From Actinoplanes sp. TFC3 (lineage in GTDB: Bacteria > Actinomycetota > Actinomycetes > Mycobacteriales > Micromonosporaceae), in assembly GCF_001553785.1 (NCBI RefSeq), contig NZ_LOJP01000001.1, positions 1,119,407 through 1,183,406 on the forward strand: a stretch of DNA of 64,000 bases. Direction: 5' to 3'. Below are positions 44,101 through 51,994 of the stretch, one piece after another (position 1 is the stretch's first letter; each line of letters begins with the position of its first letter). Position numbers and translations under genes: made by a program. Under the pieces are notes generated by a model, which ran no database searches, was not told where the DNA came from, and saw only the letters and a list, made by a program, of their open reading frames with translations.

Positions 44101-46614
44101 GCCGACGAGCCACGCGTACAGGCGTACCGGGATTTGCCTTGCCGCAACCGTGACCATCACGCCTGCGCCGGCCAGCGCGGTCAGTACTGCGGCAGTGAGC
44201 CAGGACGCGCTCAAGGCGGCGCCCGCGCCGAAGAGCCCGACCACCCCAGCGGCCGCGATGTGCGCGATGGCGACCCGCCTTGTCGGCGCGAGCAATCCGG
44301 CTCCGCCGATGCCGATTGACGCGATGACGAGTGGCCAGGGTGCTTCCGACCAGGGCAGCGCCAGCGACGACGGTACCGACAAAGCGGTCAGAGCGACGCC
44401 GATGACGGCGCCCTCACGCCGGTATTCGCTCGGCAACGCGAGGGCGGCAGCCACGGTCAGCAGGAGGGCGCTGAGTGCCAGCATCCACCCGGACCCGTCG
44501 GCGGCAGAGGAAATTTTATCCGCATATGCCGCTGTGTCCGCGTGCCATACCGGGCGGGCGGCTTGGACGGGCGCGAACGCCGCGCGCAGAGCGTCGAGGG
44601 CGACAAAAACCCCAATAACGGTGAGGGCGGCGGCGGACGCGTACTGCGGGCCGCGCCGCACCTCGTCCGGCAGCAGGCCGACGATCGCGCCGGTGAGCGC
44701 GACGGCGGCGGCTGCGGCGGCCAGGGTCCAGGCCGGAGTGGCCACGTTGGCAACCCGGGCGAAAACCACGATGATCGCCAGGGTGAGCACGGCGCCGGCG
44801 ATGTTGCTCGCCGTGACATGGTCGACCATCCGGGCGGCAGCCGCGGCGGTGACCGCCGCGGCGATGAGGATCAGGCCGGACCGCAGCGCGTCGGGTACGG
44901 TGTCCGCGCCGATCAGGCCTGCTGTTCCGTAGAACAAGGCGCCTGCGGCGGCAATCAGCAGCAGTACGTACGTCATCTGCCGCAGCCAGCCGGCCGACGG
45001 CGGTGTCGCCGGTGGCGCGAGCGGAACCGAACCGGCTGCTGGCGCGCCCGCCGGGCGAGGACCAGGGAAAATACGGGTGGGCAGCCAGCGCCAGCGGCGA
45101 CGACCGGCCAGCCCGTCGATGATCAGGTCCGGTTCTTCGGGCAAGGTCTCCGGCCGCACCGGCATATCGGATGATTCGTACGCGCCCGGGTCGGCGGGAT
45201 CGGCACGCCGCTCAAAGTCGCGCTCGCCGATCGTGCGGGCGTCGGCCTCGGCCAGCGATTCCCGATCGCCGGCCACCGGGCGGCCGACCGGCCAGCGCGG
45301 AAGCAAGCGGCCCTGGCGGATGACAGTGGTGAGCAGCAGCAGGTCGATCACGGCCACGGCGGTCAGGGCGCCCGCCCAGCCTGCCGGGCTTTCGATGATG
45401 GGGTACGCGAGCAGCGGTGCCACCGGCTGCACGGCCACCACGGTGGCGTACCTGGGCACGGCGAGCCGCGTCGCGCCTGCGTACACGAAGCTGGCCGCTG
45501 CCGTGATGAGGAGCGTGAACCCGAGGAACACTGGGGCGGAACCGCCGAACGCGGGGCTGCCGTGCAAGGCGTACAGGCTCATCGGCAGCAGGACGAGGCC
45601 GACCGCTCCGAGCGTCTCCCCGGTCGAGGTCAGCCCACGGCGCGCGATGACCGGTGCCACTGTCAGGGAGATCGCGGTGAAGATGCCCAGGATCAGCGCC
45701 CGGCCGAAGGCGTTCGTGGCCGCACCGGCGAACACCACCGCGGCCACACCCAGCACCAAGGCGCTGAGACCGAGCAAAATGTTCTGTACCGACTGTGACG
45801 ATGTCTCCGGCGCGTGCGGCGGCGGATGCTCGGGCGGTAGCGGCGCGACTCGGGGCCGGCGCGGTGGGGCCGGTGTCTCGGTGGGCGGCGGGTCGTCCAC
45901 CAGGACGGTGACGCCATCGGTCGCCGCGCCTTCCGGACCGGGCCCGGTGTACGGCGTGCCGGGCGACGCCCAGGACGGCGGGCCCTCCGGCGGCGCGGTG
46001 GCCGTCGAAGCGGTCGCACTGCGGCGTCCTGCCCGACTTGTCCGGCGCTCAGCGCTCCGAGTGTCCGTTATGACCGCGCTTGCTGCACCGGCCGGGCCTG
46101 CGCTCGACCCCCCACCCGGACCCGCGTCCGGACCGGCCAGGCGTGCGCCTGAGTCCGCTTGATCAAGACCTGCACCTGCCTGCGCCGCCGCGCCTGGGCC
46201 CACTTGGCCCGCGCCGGAGGACACCTGGCCTGCGCCAGGACCTACCGGTCCCGGGCCTGCCTGGCCTGCGCCTGAGCCTGCTCGACTCGCGCCCAGGCTC
46301 GGACCTGGACCTGCTTGACCTGCGCTTGGGCCGGCGTGGCCCGCGCCGGGGCCGGCCGGTCCGGCGGCTGGCGCCCCGGTCTCCGGTGGCCGGCGGCGCA
46401 CCCGCCGGGCCGATTTCGCCGCAGCGGCACGTTTGCGCTGCTGATTGGCGTGGGCCAGGATGTCCCGCTGGAACTGAGCGGCCTGGATCTTGCTGGCGAT
46501 GTTCGTGCGTTCCTTCGCTGCCGCCATGTCCTGGATCTTCAGCTCCGCGATGGACGCGTCGATCCGGGCCAGTTCATCGTCGTAGCTATCGTCCGGCTTG
46601 TGCGCCTGAGCCAC
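41134..46614 (-). CDS. Giant polytopic membrane protein (SCO7613 C-terminal domain type)
   Basis: This 1826-aa protein starts from a GTG (VAQAHKPDDSYDDELARID), with AAGGGAG 4 nt before it. It has an N-terminal coiled coil (about 10-70) and a long Gly/Ala/Pro/Gln low-complexity linker (about 80-270) made of drifting AGQAGPGP-like repeats. Dozens of hydrophobic helices follow to the end, with short Arg loops between them. I recall such proteins as SCO7613 C-terminal domain-containing membrane proteins of unknown function. At 5.5 kb it is the largest gene here and its GC-rich codons are uniform. It may be a transporter-like or structural membrane protein, but nothing catalytic is seen. Confidence 0.85.
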   Translation of the reverse strand: MAQAHKPDDSYDDELARIDASIAELKIQDMAAAKERTNIASKIQAAQFQRDILAHANQQRKRAAAAKSARRVRRRPPETGAPAAGPAGPGAGHAGPSAGQAGPGPSLGASRAGSGAGQAGPGPVGPGAGQVSSGAGQVGPGAAAQAGAGLDQADSGARLAGPDAGPGGGSSAGPAGAASAVITDTRSAERRTSRAGRRSATASTATAPPEGPPSWASPGTPYTGPGPEGAATDGVTVLVDDPPPTETPAPPRRPRVAPLPPEHPPPHAPETSSQSVQNILLGLSALVLGVAAVVFAGAATNAFGRALILGIFTAISLTVAPVIARRGLTSTGETLGAVGLVLLPMSLYALHGSPAFGGSAPVFLGFTLLITAAASFVYAGATRLAVPRYATVVAVQPVAPLLAYPIIESPAGWAGALTAVAVIDLLLLTTVIRQGRLLPRWPVGRPVAGDRESLAEADARTIGERDFERRADPADPGAYESSDMPVRPETLPEEPDLIIDGLAGRRRWRWLPTRIFPGPRPAGAPAAGSVPLAPPATPPSAGWLRQMTYVLLLIAAAGALFYGTAGLIGADTVPDALRSGLILIAAAVTAAAAARMVDHVTASNIAGAVLTLAIIVVFARVANVATPAWTLAAAAAAVALTGAIVGLLPDEVRRGPQYASAAALTVIGVFVALDALRAAFAPVQAARPVWHADTAAYADKISSAADGSGWMLALSALLLTVAAALALPSEYRREGAVIGVALTALSVPSSLALPWSEAPWPLVIASIGIGGAGLLAPTRRVAIAHIAAAGVVGLFGAGAALSASWLTAAVLTALAGAGVMVTVAARQIPVRLYAWLVGDWASGAAALAIPGAVVTALLAVNDPGGGPPPTEAVTVPALALGFLAVAGTLTYAAVFQVARREVSVPMTAGAGLGAVALAFAALFAPGATAPDVWVGALLLAAALLLFFAKSLDNGRRADRMLDGPDIAAAAATVAICGALARVTALAFPDAPLAVGAVVVLIVAFGVRAVPADWRRGPVRGIALAGLVVGFIAAWQAAGLGLRIIAAPGPIWASDVSNVPGDVPAGAWQAPFALLIIAIAAATALPRPWKYDISAAAAALATIGAPAAFELPWWSPLLIGCAVALAYGIAAVAATDPRDALARAAAAAVVLLHAAGAGLVRPWSTALALGMIVLIGALVAWLARTGLTPAERRNWIERAEAEDGVALAFDDTGMPRHRAKIGGAATMGALLAAPGMLAAIEADQGQTAQVVLIAAIAGSSLMLALMAAVARRVPQYLPWATAGLVGGALVTAIASVPSDYPTALYAAAAALIGVIAELLRGSVPAPGLTVAATVAEQQDQFATTRYGRNRRIRPLSLHSRWLVDPATGAVWVAAFPTLLALISISPALRAALVDPLGQISAVWDGPIEALTAPASGSVDGTSVLATVLLTVAAALAALGFGGKATEAVPVILPGLALTILIASIALDAPWPASTTAALVVFTISMLGLALTPPPVPTRAAMLRTTRNIVFIIGLLAGGAGLAGSLATQRLTLFTLGSAVGVGLVGAVAGRSRHARILGWIFTAVMGQFFVLTVTLVAGLSPQWAAFGVLGVGAALLVLEAALPRLGLPEYRLEAATVEWSGYASALIAGALAYNSPPHLAALLAAWGAVLGLAATRPDRSPNQRRNLFWLAVGFEIIGIWLFVALADVALPEAYTLPFAALALLVGILEARQRPDLSSWAAYGPALLAAFVPTTGLVIATDAGDLRELLLLLGAVATLIIGSRMQQQAPVVIGAVATAVATLHFATTLVGPWLVLVPVGMVLLFLGATNENRRRTQERLKGALVRMR

Positions 46615-46752
46615 GGCACTCCCTTCGACCCCGCCTACCGGAGGACCATGCCCTTCCGACACCTCATTAGAACAGTCCCAACCCGGTCGAGATAATGGGA
46701 AACGGCCGTGAACCCGGCAGGTTTGCCGCCGCAGCCGTAAAACGGTCAGCCG

Positions 46753-47215
46753 TCAGAGTGCCGGCGCAGGACGCCCCATGCCGCGATATTCCCGGCCCGC
46801 CCGCGCCCACAAGGTCATGTCCAGGCAGCTCTTGCCGTCAATCACGCGTTTGCCGGCAAGGAGCGCTTCGAGGACCTGCGGGTCGGCGTTGCGGAATTCG
46901 GCCCACGCTGTGCCTTGCGGGTCGTAGACGTGCACGTCGGCGCCGGCTTTGACCGGGCTGGCGGCGGCTGCGAGCGCGGGCGCGTCGCGTACGTCATCGG
47001 AATTGGGCTTGAACGCTGCTCCCAGCACGGCGATGCGGTTGGCCCGGTCGCTCTTGGCGCCGACCACAATTCGGTTCGGCCGCAGGACGTCCTCGACCCG
47101 CGAAGCCCTCCTGCAGGAATTCCGGCGACCAGGCCACCTCGATGCCGAGGCCGGGGGTCGGCGTGCCGGGCCGCTGCCCAGGGTGGTGAGGCGCACCTCG
47201 GGGACATGCCGGCGT
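46753..47215 (-). pseudogene. UDP-glucose/GDP-mannose 6-dehydrogenase remnant
   Basis: Pieces of a nucleotide-sugar dehydrogenase are spread over two frames. EVAWSPEFLQEGFA near 47099-47149 is in one frame. VEDVLRPNRIVVGAKSDRA continues in the next frame and joins abruptly to IAVLGAAFKPNSDDVRDAPAL and HVYDPQGTAWAEF, ending at 46753. The N-terminal NAD domain and the middle segment with the catalytic cysteine are missing, so this is a frameshifted, internally deleted pseudogene. Confidence 0.8.
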
Positions 47216-47370
47216 AGCGGTGCCCGGTTTGTCTGAGGTGTTCGCTGCTGTCGGAGTCGTCTCGGGGCGCTGCCAGATTTGCTTCCTGGCGGCGTCCCGG
47301 GCGAAGGATAGTGCGCGTACCCTACGCGTCGGTAACATGGCGTTGTTGCGGTGCGCAGAGAGGGCGAAGC

Positions 47371-48525
47371 ATGTCTGATTTCGACGTGTATCAGTTGCCA
47401 GAGGACCACGAGACGATCCGCGAGGCGGTCCGCGAGGTCTGCGACGCCCGCGTGGCGCCGAACGCGGCCGAAGCCGACGAGAACAGCGAATTCCCGAAAG
47501 CCTCTTACGACGCCCTGCGTGCCTCGGACTTCCACGCCCCGCACATCCCTGCGGAGTACGGCGGCGCGGGCGCTGATGCGCTGGCCACCGCGATCGTCAT
47601 CGAAGAGGTGGCACGGGCCTGCGCCAGTTCGTCGCTCATCCCGGCCGTGAACAAGCTGGGCACGATGCCGCTCATCCTTGCGGCCTCCGACGAGCTCAAG
47701 CGCAAGTACCTGACCCCTGTGGCGGCCGGCGAGGCGATGTTCTCGTACTGCCTCTCGGAGCCAGAAGCGGGCAGCGACGCAGCATCGATGACCACTCGCG
47801 CGGTTCGCGACGGTGATTTCTGGGTGCTCAACGGCGTCAAGCGCTGGATCACGAACGCCGGCATATCGGAGTACTACACCGTCTTCGCGGTAACCGACCC
47901 GACCGCGCGCTCTCGCGGCATTTCTGCTTTCGTCGTGGAAAAAGCGGATGAAGGCGTCAGCTTTGGAGCGCCGGAGAAGAAGCTGGGCATCAAGGGCAGC
48001 CCTACCCGCGAGGTCTACTTCGACAACGTCCGGATCCCCGCCGACCGAATGATCGGTGACGAGGGGACGGGCTTCGCCACGGCCATGCGCACCCTTGACC
48101 ACACCCGCGTAACCATCGCGGCGCAGGCCATCGGCATCGCCCAGGGGGCCATCGACTTCGCCAAGGGCTACATCCAGGAGCGCAAGCAGTTCGGTAAGCC
48201 CATCGCCGATTTCCAGGGCATTCAGTTCATGCTTGCGGACATGGGCATGAAGCTCGAGGCGGCCCGGCAGCTGACCTATGTGGCGGCCGGCAAGAGCGAG
48301 CGCGGCGATGCGGATCTGACCTTCTTCGGCGCGGCAGCCAAGTGCTTCGCATCGGATGCCGCGATGGAGATCACCACGGACGCGGTGCAACTCCTGGGCG
48401 GCTACGGCTACACGCGCGACTACCCGGTCGAGCGCATGATGCGTGACGCGAAGATCACGCAGATCTACGAGGGTACGAACCAGGTGCAGCGCATCGTCAT
48501 GGCCCGGCAGATGCTCAAGGGTTAG
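47371..48525 (+). CDS. Acyl-CoA dehydrogenase
   Basis: This 384-aa FAD enzyme introduces a 2,3-double bond into an acyl-CoA. Typical segments are MFSYCLSEPEAGSDAASM and YFDNVRIPADRMIGDEGTGF. C-terminal GGYGYTRDYPVERMMRDAK is followed by the catalytic glutamate in IYEGTNQVQR, the arrangement of short-chain/butyryl-CoA dehydrogenases. The ATG has GAGAGGGCGAAGC before it. A terminator hairpin follows. Chain-length specificity is unknown. Confidence 0.93.
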   Translation: MSDFDVYQLPEDHETIREAVREVCDARVAPNAAEADENSEFPKASYDALRASDFHAPHIPAEYGGAGADALATAIVIEEVARACASSSLIPAVNKLGTMPLILAASDELKRKYLTPVAAGEAMFSYCLSEPEAGSDAASMTTRAVRDGDFWVLNGVKRWITNAGISEYYTVFAVTDPTARSRGISAFVVEKADEGVSFGAPEKKLGIKGSPTREVYFDNVRIPADRMIGDEGTGFATAMRTLDHTRVTIAAQAIGIAQGAIDFAKGYIQERKQFGKPIADFQGIQFMLADMGMKLEAARQLTYVAAGKSERGDADLTFFGAAAKCFASDAAMEITTDAVQLLGGYGYTRDYPVERMMRDAKITQIYEGTNQVQRIVMARQMLKG

Positions 48526-48535
48526 AGGCTCGCAG

Positions 48536-48567
48536 CGGCCCTCACGCCCCGCCAGGCGTGGGGGCCG
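48536..48567 (+). terminator. Hairpin after the acyl-CoA dehydrogenase
   Basis: CGGCCCTCACGCC pairs with GGCGTGGGGGCCG (about 13 bp) over a 6-nt loop. There is no long T run. Two copies of a GTCCCTCCAGGCGGAG unit (about 48592-48630) lie just beyond. Confidence 0.6.
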
Positions 48568-48653
48568 TTCGCGTCCCGTCAGACGGAAGAACGTCCCTCC
48601 AGGCGGAGTGCGTCCCTCCAGGCGGAGGACGTCTCCCGCTGGGTGCCGCTTGG

Positions 48654-49793
48654 CTAACCCTCGTCAGGCAGGGAAAACAGCAGCATTTCTACGTGCGGAA
48701 TCTCGTCCCGGCACACCTCGGTGAGGTTTTTGTACCAGGTCTGCAGCGACGAACGGGTGCTCAGCCGCATTGGCCGCTCCGGCCGCAGGTGAGGCGGAAG
48801 AGCCTGCTCAAGGACCTCCAACCGGTCCTGAGCCAGCGTCAGCGCGCTGAGCTGTTTAACCCGCGCCAGCTTCCGGTACTGCCGGTCGGGCTGGGTGAGC
48901 GCTTGGCAAGCCTCCTGACCGCGCTCGCCGGGCGGATCGGCGAGCAACTCCGTGACGACATTTTCGTACCAGCTGATGTCCGGCTCGACCTCGCGCGCGC
49001 GGGCAGCTGCGGCCTCGGCGAGCATGGTGAGGCAGGCCCGTAGTTGCCAGCGCTCCACCAACTCGCCGGAACGGTGCTCCCAGATGACAGCGGCCGCCAA
49101 GAAACCGAGCAGCGCCGGTGTGGCCGCCACGCCCGGACCCCCACAAATCGTGCACATGTCCGTGCCGGGCAGGTTCAAGCGCCACGCCGGCCAGGTGGGA
49201 GCTTGGTTCGGGGCCAGCGACAGGCTCTTCAACACCCGGCAATCCGGTGCATGGCTCCGGCTGCCCGACGTTTCGCCGTAACTGACTCGCAGCCATCCAG
49301 GACCCGAGAAATTCAGCGGTGGCAAGGGCGGGGTGTCGGGAAGGTCAAGAACATCCCCTCGTACGGCGAACTGCTCGGTGCACGCGGACGCGAACTCCGC
49401 GGTCGAGGTCCACAGGTCAGCCGGCAGACGATTCGCTAGATGGCCGCTGCCGGCTGTCCACTCGAGGGCAGCCTCAAAAGCTGACCGCAGCGGCCCCAGC
49501 ACCTGACCGACCGATCCCTCGGAGGATGGCTCGGCGGAAGGGCCGACTGCGGCGAGAAGGTCTCGTGCCAGGCCCACCGGGAGGCCCTTGAGAAGGACCA
49601 TCGCGATTTCGCGGCGACGATCCGGTCCGGCGCCGGACGGGAACGCCGGGATCGGCCAGTCCCGCAGGTCGGCCGGCTCGCCGACCGGCCAGGAGCGGTA
49701 CCCGCGGTCATAGGCGTCCGGTACTTGCCGGGCAGGGTCAGCACGATGTTCGTCGGCTGGGCTAACGTGTCCGACATCCCGTTCGTCAAGCAT
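48654..49793 (-). CDS. Conserved hypothetical protein with cysteine motif
   Basis: This 379-aa soluble protein starts at the ATG 49793 (MLDERDVGHVSPADEH), with GGAG 7 nt before it. There is a central HAPDCRVLKSL and a CTICGG knuckle around residues 180-225, which could bind zinc. Helical regions with Trp follow (DISWYENVVTELL). No domain is recognised. It is followed closely upstream by another gene in the same direction. Function unknown. Confidence 0.7.
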   Translation of the reverse strand: MLDERDVGHVSPADEHRADPARQVPDAYDRGYRSWPVGEPADLRDWPIPAFPSGAGPDRRREIAMVLLKGLPVGLARDLLAAVGPSAEPSSEGSVGQVLGPLRSAFEAALEWTAGSGHLANRLPADLWTSTAEFASACTEQFAVRGDVLDLPDTPPLPPLNFSGPGWLRVSYGETSGSRSHAPDCRVLKSLSLAPNQAPTWPAWRLNLPGTDMCTICGGPGVAATPALLGFLAAAVIWEHRSGELVERWQLRACLTMLAEAAAARAREVEPDISWYENVVTELLADPPGERGQEACQALTQPDRQYRKLARVKQLSALTLAQDRLEVLEQALPPHLRPERPMRLSTRSSLQTWYKNLTEVCRDEIPHVEMLLFSLPDEG

Positions 49794-49847
49794 GGACAAT
49801 CTCCGCGACCTGGGCTGCGCCCATGATTCCATGGCCGCCGCCGCTGC

Positions 49848-51413
49848 TCAGAGGCGGCGGGTGGGCTCGTCGCCGGAGTCGGGGACCGTCAAGGGGCCGG
49901 TGTCCTCGGCGGCTTCGTCGGCGGGACTCTCAAGACCCGCGACGGTCGTCCGATTTGTCGGCCGCGACGCATCAGCTGGGAGGGCTTTACGTGACCCCTC
50001 GGCCGCGAGCGGTTCACCCTCCCCGTCCGTAACGCCGGTCGTGAGCGGTGGGCGGGCCTCCGGCATCTCCTCGGTCGCAAGTTGCTGGTGCGACTCCCGT
50101 GCATCCTCGGTTGCGGCTTCCGTCTGCTCCGGCCGTACCGTGGCCGCCTTGCCTGATTCTGGCGACTCGTCGCTCGCAAGAGGCTTGCGCGACTCTGGCG
50201 ACTCGGGCCTTGTAGGAGGCTTGCGCGACTCTGGCGACTCGGGCCTTGTAGGAGGCTTGCGCGACTCTGGCGACTCGGGCCTTGTAGGAGGCTTGCGCGG
50301 CTCCGGCGACTTGCCAATCGCAGGCGTCTGCGCCGGCGCCGGCGGCTTACCCGCTATGGGCATGCCCAGCAGCGTGGTCTCTTCCTCCTGATCAGCGAGG
50401 GGTGACCCGCCGGCCGGTTTGATGGGCGCGAGCACGGTCGTGACATCGCCTGGATCATCGCCCGTTGTTCCGGACACCGCGGCGGGCTCAGCGTGCCTCG
50501 TTCCGGCGGCCCGTTTTGCCGGTGCCTGCTCTGTCTTGAGGGGAATGATGCGGGTGGTCTGTTCCCGGTCCGGAACTCTCTGGGTGGGAATCGCCACGAC
50601 CGTCGTAGTCCGTTCCTCATCCGGAACCGTCGGCGCGAACGCGCCGACTTGCAGCGCCTGTGTGCGATCCGCGTCGATCGCCGGCCGTGTAATCGCCACC
50701 GTCGCTTCCCCAGGTGACGGCCGCGCCGGTCCCGATGAAGGTCGAGTGTCCCCAGTAGCCAGCACCTCCGCTGCCTCGGAATCCGATTCTGCAGCGCTGC
50801 CCTTAACTGCTCCCGTTTCGCTAGCCGACTCTGCGAACAATGCGGACAACAGCGTCGTCTGCTCGTCAAGTGAGCTCTCCGCGTGGGGGTCCGCCGCGAA
50901 GTCGGAGTCGGCTGCGAACACCGTGGTGCTTTCGGCGGCGATCGGCGTGCCGTAAGCCCGCGCCTGTCCACGCGCCTTGCCGAGGGTGCCCAGAAAGATG
51001 ACATGCGGCGGTTCGTATGCGGCCCAACGGCGGGCGCTCAACGCAGTACAGATCAGGGGTACGGCAAGAAGCAGCGTCAAGCCGTAGCCCGGTGTACTCA
51101 GGTCAAAGCCACCCTTGGTGATCCCGGCCGGCCACAGATCGGCGTACGCGTCCCGGGCAAATCGGGCGAAGATCCCGATACCCAGCAGGAGTACGCCGGC
51201 GAGGAGCGGTCCGGCGGGGGAGATCGGCGCGAAAAGCAGGATCGCGTAGGCGGCCCCGGCCAGCAGCAGGAGCAGCGGGCCGCCGATTGTTTCCGGGCCG
51301 CTGCCATTGTCCAGGGCGCGGCCGGTCAAGTCCCGGTCGAAGCCCGCGCCGCACAGGATCCAGGTGGCCGGTGCCAGCACAAGTGCATACAGGATCGATC
51401 GGAGATGCCTCAC
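49848..51413 (-). CDS. Membrane protein with long disordered, repeat-bearing C-terminus
   Basis: This is a 521-aa protein from a GTG (VRHLRSILYALVLAPATWIL). Four or five membrane helices occupy about residues 1-150. A long acidic Thr/Pro/Ser tail follows that includes ESTTVFAADSDF-like segments and three exact copies of a 12-residue unit (RKPPTRPESPES). TACGGT ends 6 nt before this GTG, suggesting a leaderless mRNA. The longer frame to 51542 would overlap the divergent thioesterase. Function unknown; the tail may be a phosphorylation or wall-spanning region. Confidence 0.72.
   Translation of the reverse strand: MRHLRSILYALVLAPATWILCGAGFDRDLTGRALDNGSGPETIGGPLLLLLAGAAYAILLFAPISPAGPLLAGVLLLGIGIFARFARDAYADLWPAGITKGGFDLSTPGYGLTLLLAVPLICTALSARRWAAYEPPHVIFLGTLGKARGQARAYGTPIAAESTTVFAADSDFAADPHAESSLDEQTTLLSALFAESASETGAVKGSAAESDSEAAEVLATGDTRPSSGPARPSPGEATVAITRPAIDADRTQALQVGAFAPTVPDEERTTTVVAIPTQRVPDREQTTRIIPLKTEQAPAKRAAGTRHAEPAAVSGTTGDDPGDVTTVLAPIKPAGGSPLADQEEETTLLGMPIAGKPPAPAQTPAIGKSPEPRKPPTRPESPESRKPPTRPESPESRKPPTRPESPESRKPLASDESPESGKAATVRPEQTEAATEDARESHQQLATEEMPEARPPLTTGVTDGEGEPLAAEGSRKALPADASRPTNRTTVAGLESPADEAAEDTGPLTVPDSGDEPTRRL
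50185..50292. repeat. Three perfect 36-nt tandem repeats inside a coding region
   Basis: Units at 50185-50220, 50221-50256 and 50257-50292 are identical (start TTGCGCGACTCTGGCGACTC). A fourth, diverged unit precedes them and a fifth follows. The period is a multiple of three, so the reading frame of the membrane protein is kept. Confidence 0.9.
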
Positions 51414-51462
51414 CACCGGACCGTACCCAAGCTCGGCAAACGTACCGAATAGCCTTTCGGAC

Positions 51463-51978
51463 ATGAGTGACAAGCCGCAGGGGCGACCCACCGCGCACTC
51501 GCGGGTGACGCTGAGCCGGATCATGACCGCGACCGACGTCAACCTCTACGGCACGGTGCACGGTGGGGTGTTGATGAAGTTCGTCGACGACGTTGCCGGA
51601 GCGGCGGCTGCGCGGCACAGCGGTGGCACGGCAGTGACTGCGGCAATTGACGAAATCCTCTTCGTTGAACCGGTGCGTGTCGGTGATCTCGTGCACGCGT
51701 CCGCCCAGGTCAACTGGACTGGTCACACCTCGATGGAAGTGGGCGTGCGGGTGACGGCGGAGCGCTGGGACACCGCTGGAGGCGAGCCGCTGACCGTCGC
51801 CACCGCCTACCTGGTGTTTGTCGGCGTCGACGTGTCCGGGCAACCGCGAGTGGTTCCGCCTGTGTTGCCGGAAGGCGCTGACAACCAGCGCCGCTTCCGG
51901 GAGGCTTTGATTCGGCGCGAACATCGGCTGGCCCGCCGCAAAGCCATTCAGGATGCGCGAGCCACGCCTGCTGAATGA
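51463..51978 (+). CDS. Acyl-CoA thioesterase (hotdog fold)
   Basis: This 171-aa hotdog thioesterase has the motif TATDVNLYGTVHGGVLMKFVDD, with the family-typical Asn/Asp and His-Gly-Gly, and a strand EILFVEPVRVGDLVHASAQV. It resembles the YciA/BACH group of cytoplasmic acyl-CoA hydrolases. TAGCCT (51450-51455) ends 7 nt before the ATG, so the mRNA may be leaderless. The acyl-CoA ligase gene follows after 16 nt, and the two may adjust acyl-CoA pools together. Confidence 0.88.
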   Translation: MSDKPQGRPTAHSRVTLSRIMTATDVNLYGTVHGGVLMKFVDDVAGAAAARHSGGTAVTAAIDEILFVEPVRVGDLVHASAQVNWTGHTSMEVGVRVTAERWDTAGGEPLTVATAYLVFVGVDVSGQPRVVPPVLPEGADNQRRFREALIRREHRLARRKAIQDARATPAE

Positions 51979-51994
51979 GCGTTAAGGTGTCGGC

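Noticed and set aside
47311..47370. Earlier ATG for the acyl-CoA dehydrogenase at 47311
   Set aside because: The 20 extra residues are unlike the family N-terminus, while ATG 47371 has GAGAGGGCGAAGC upstream.
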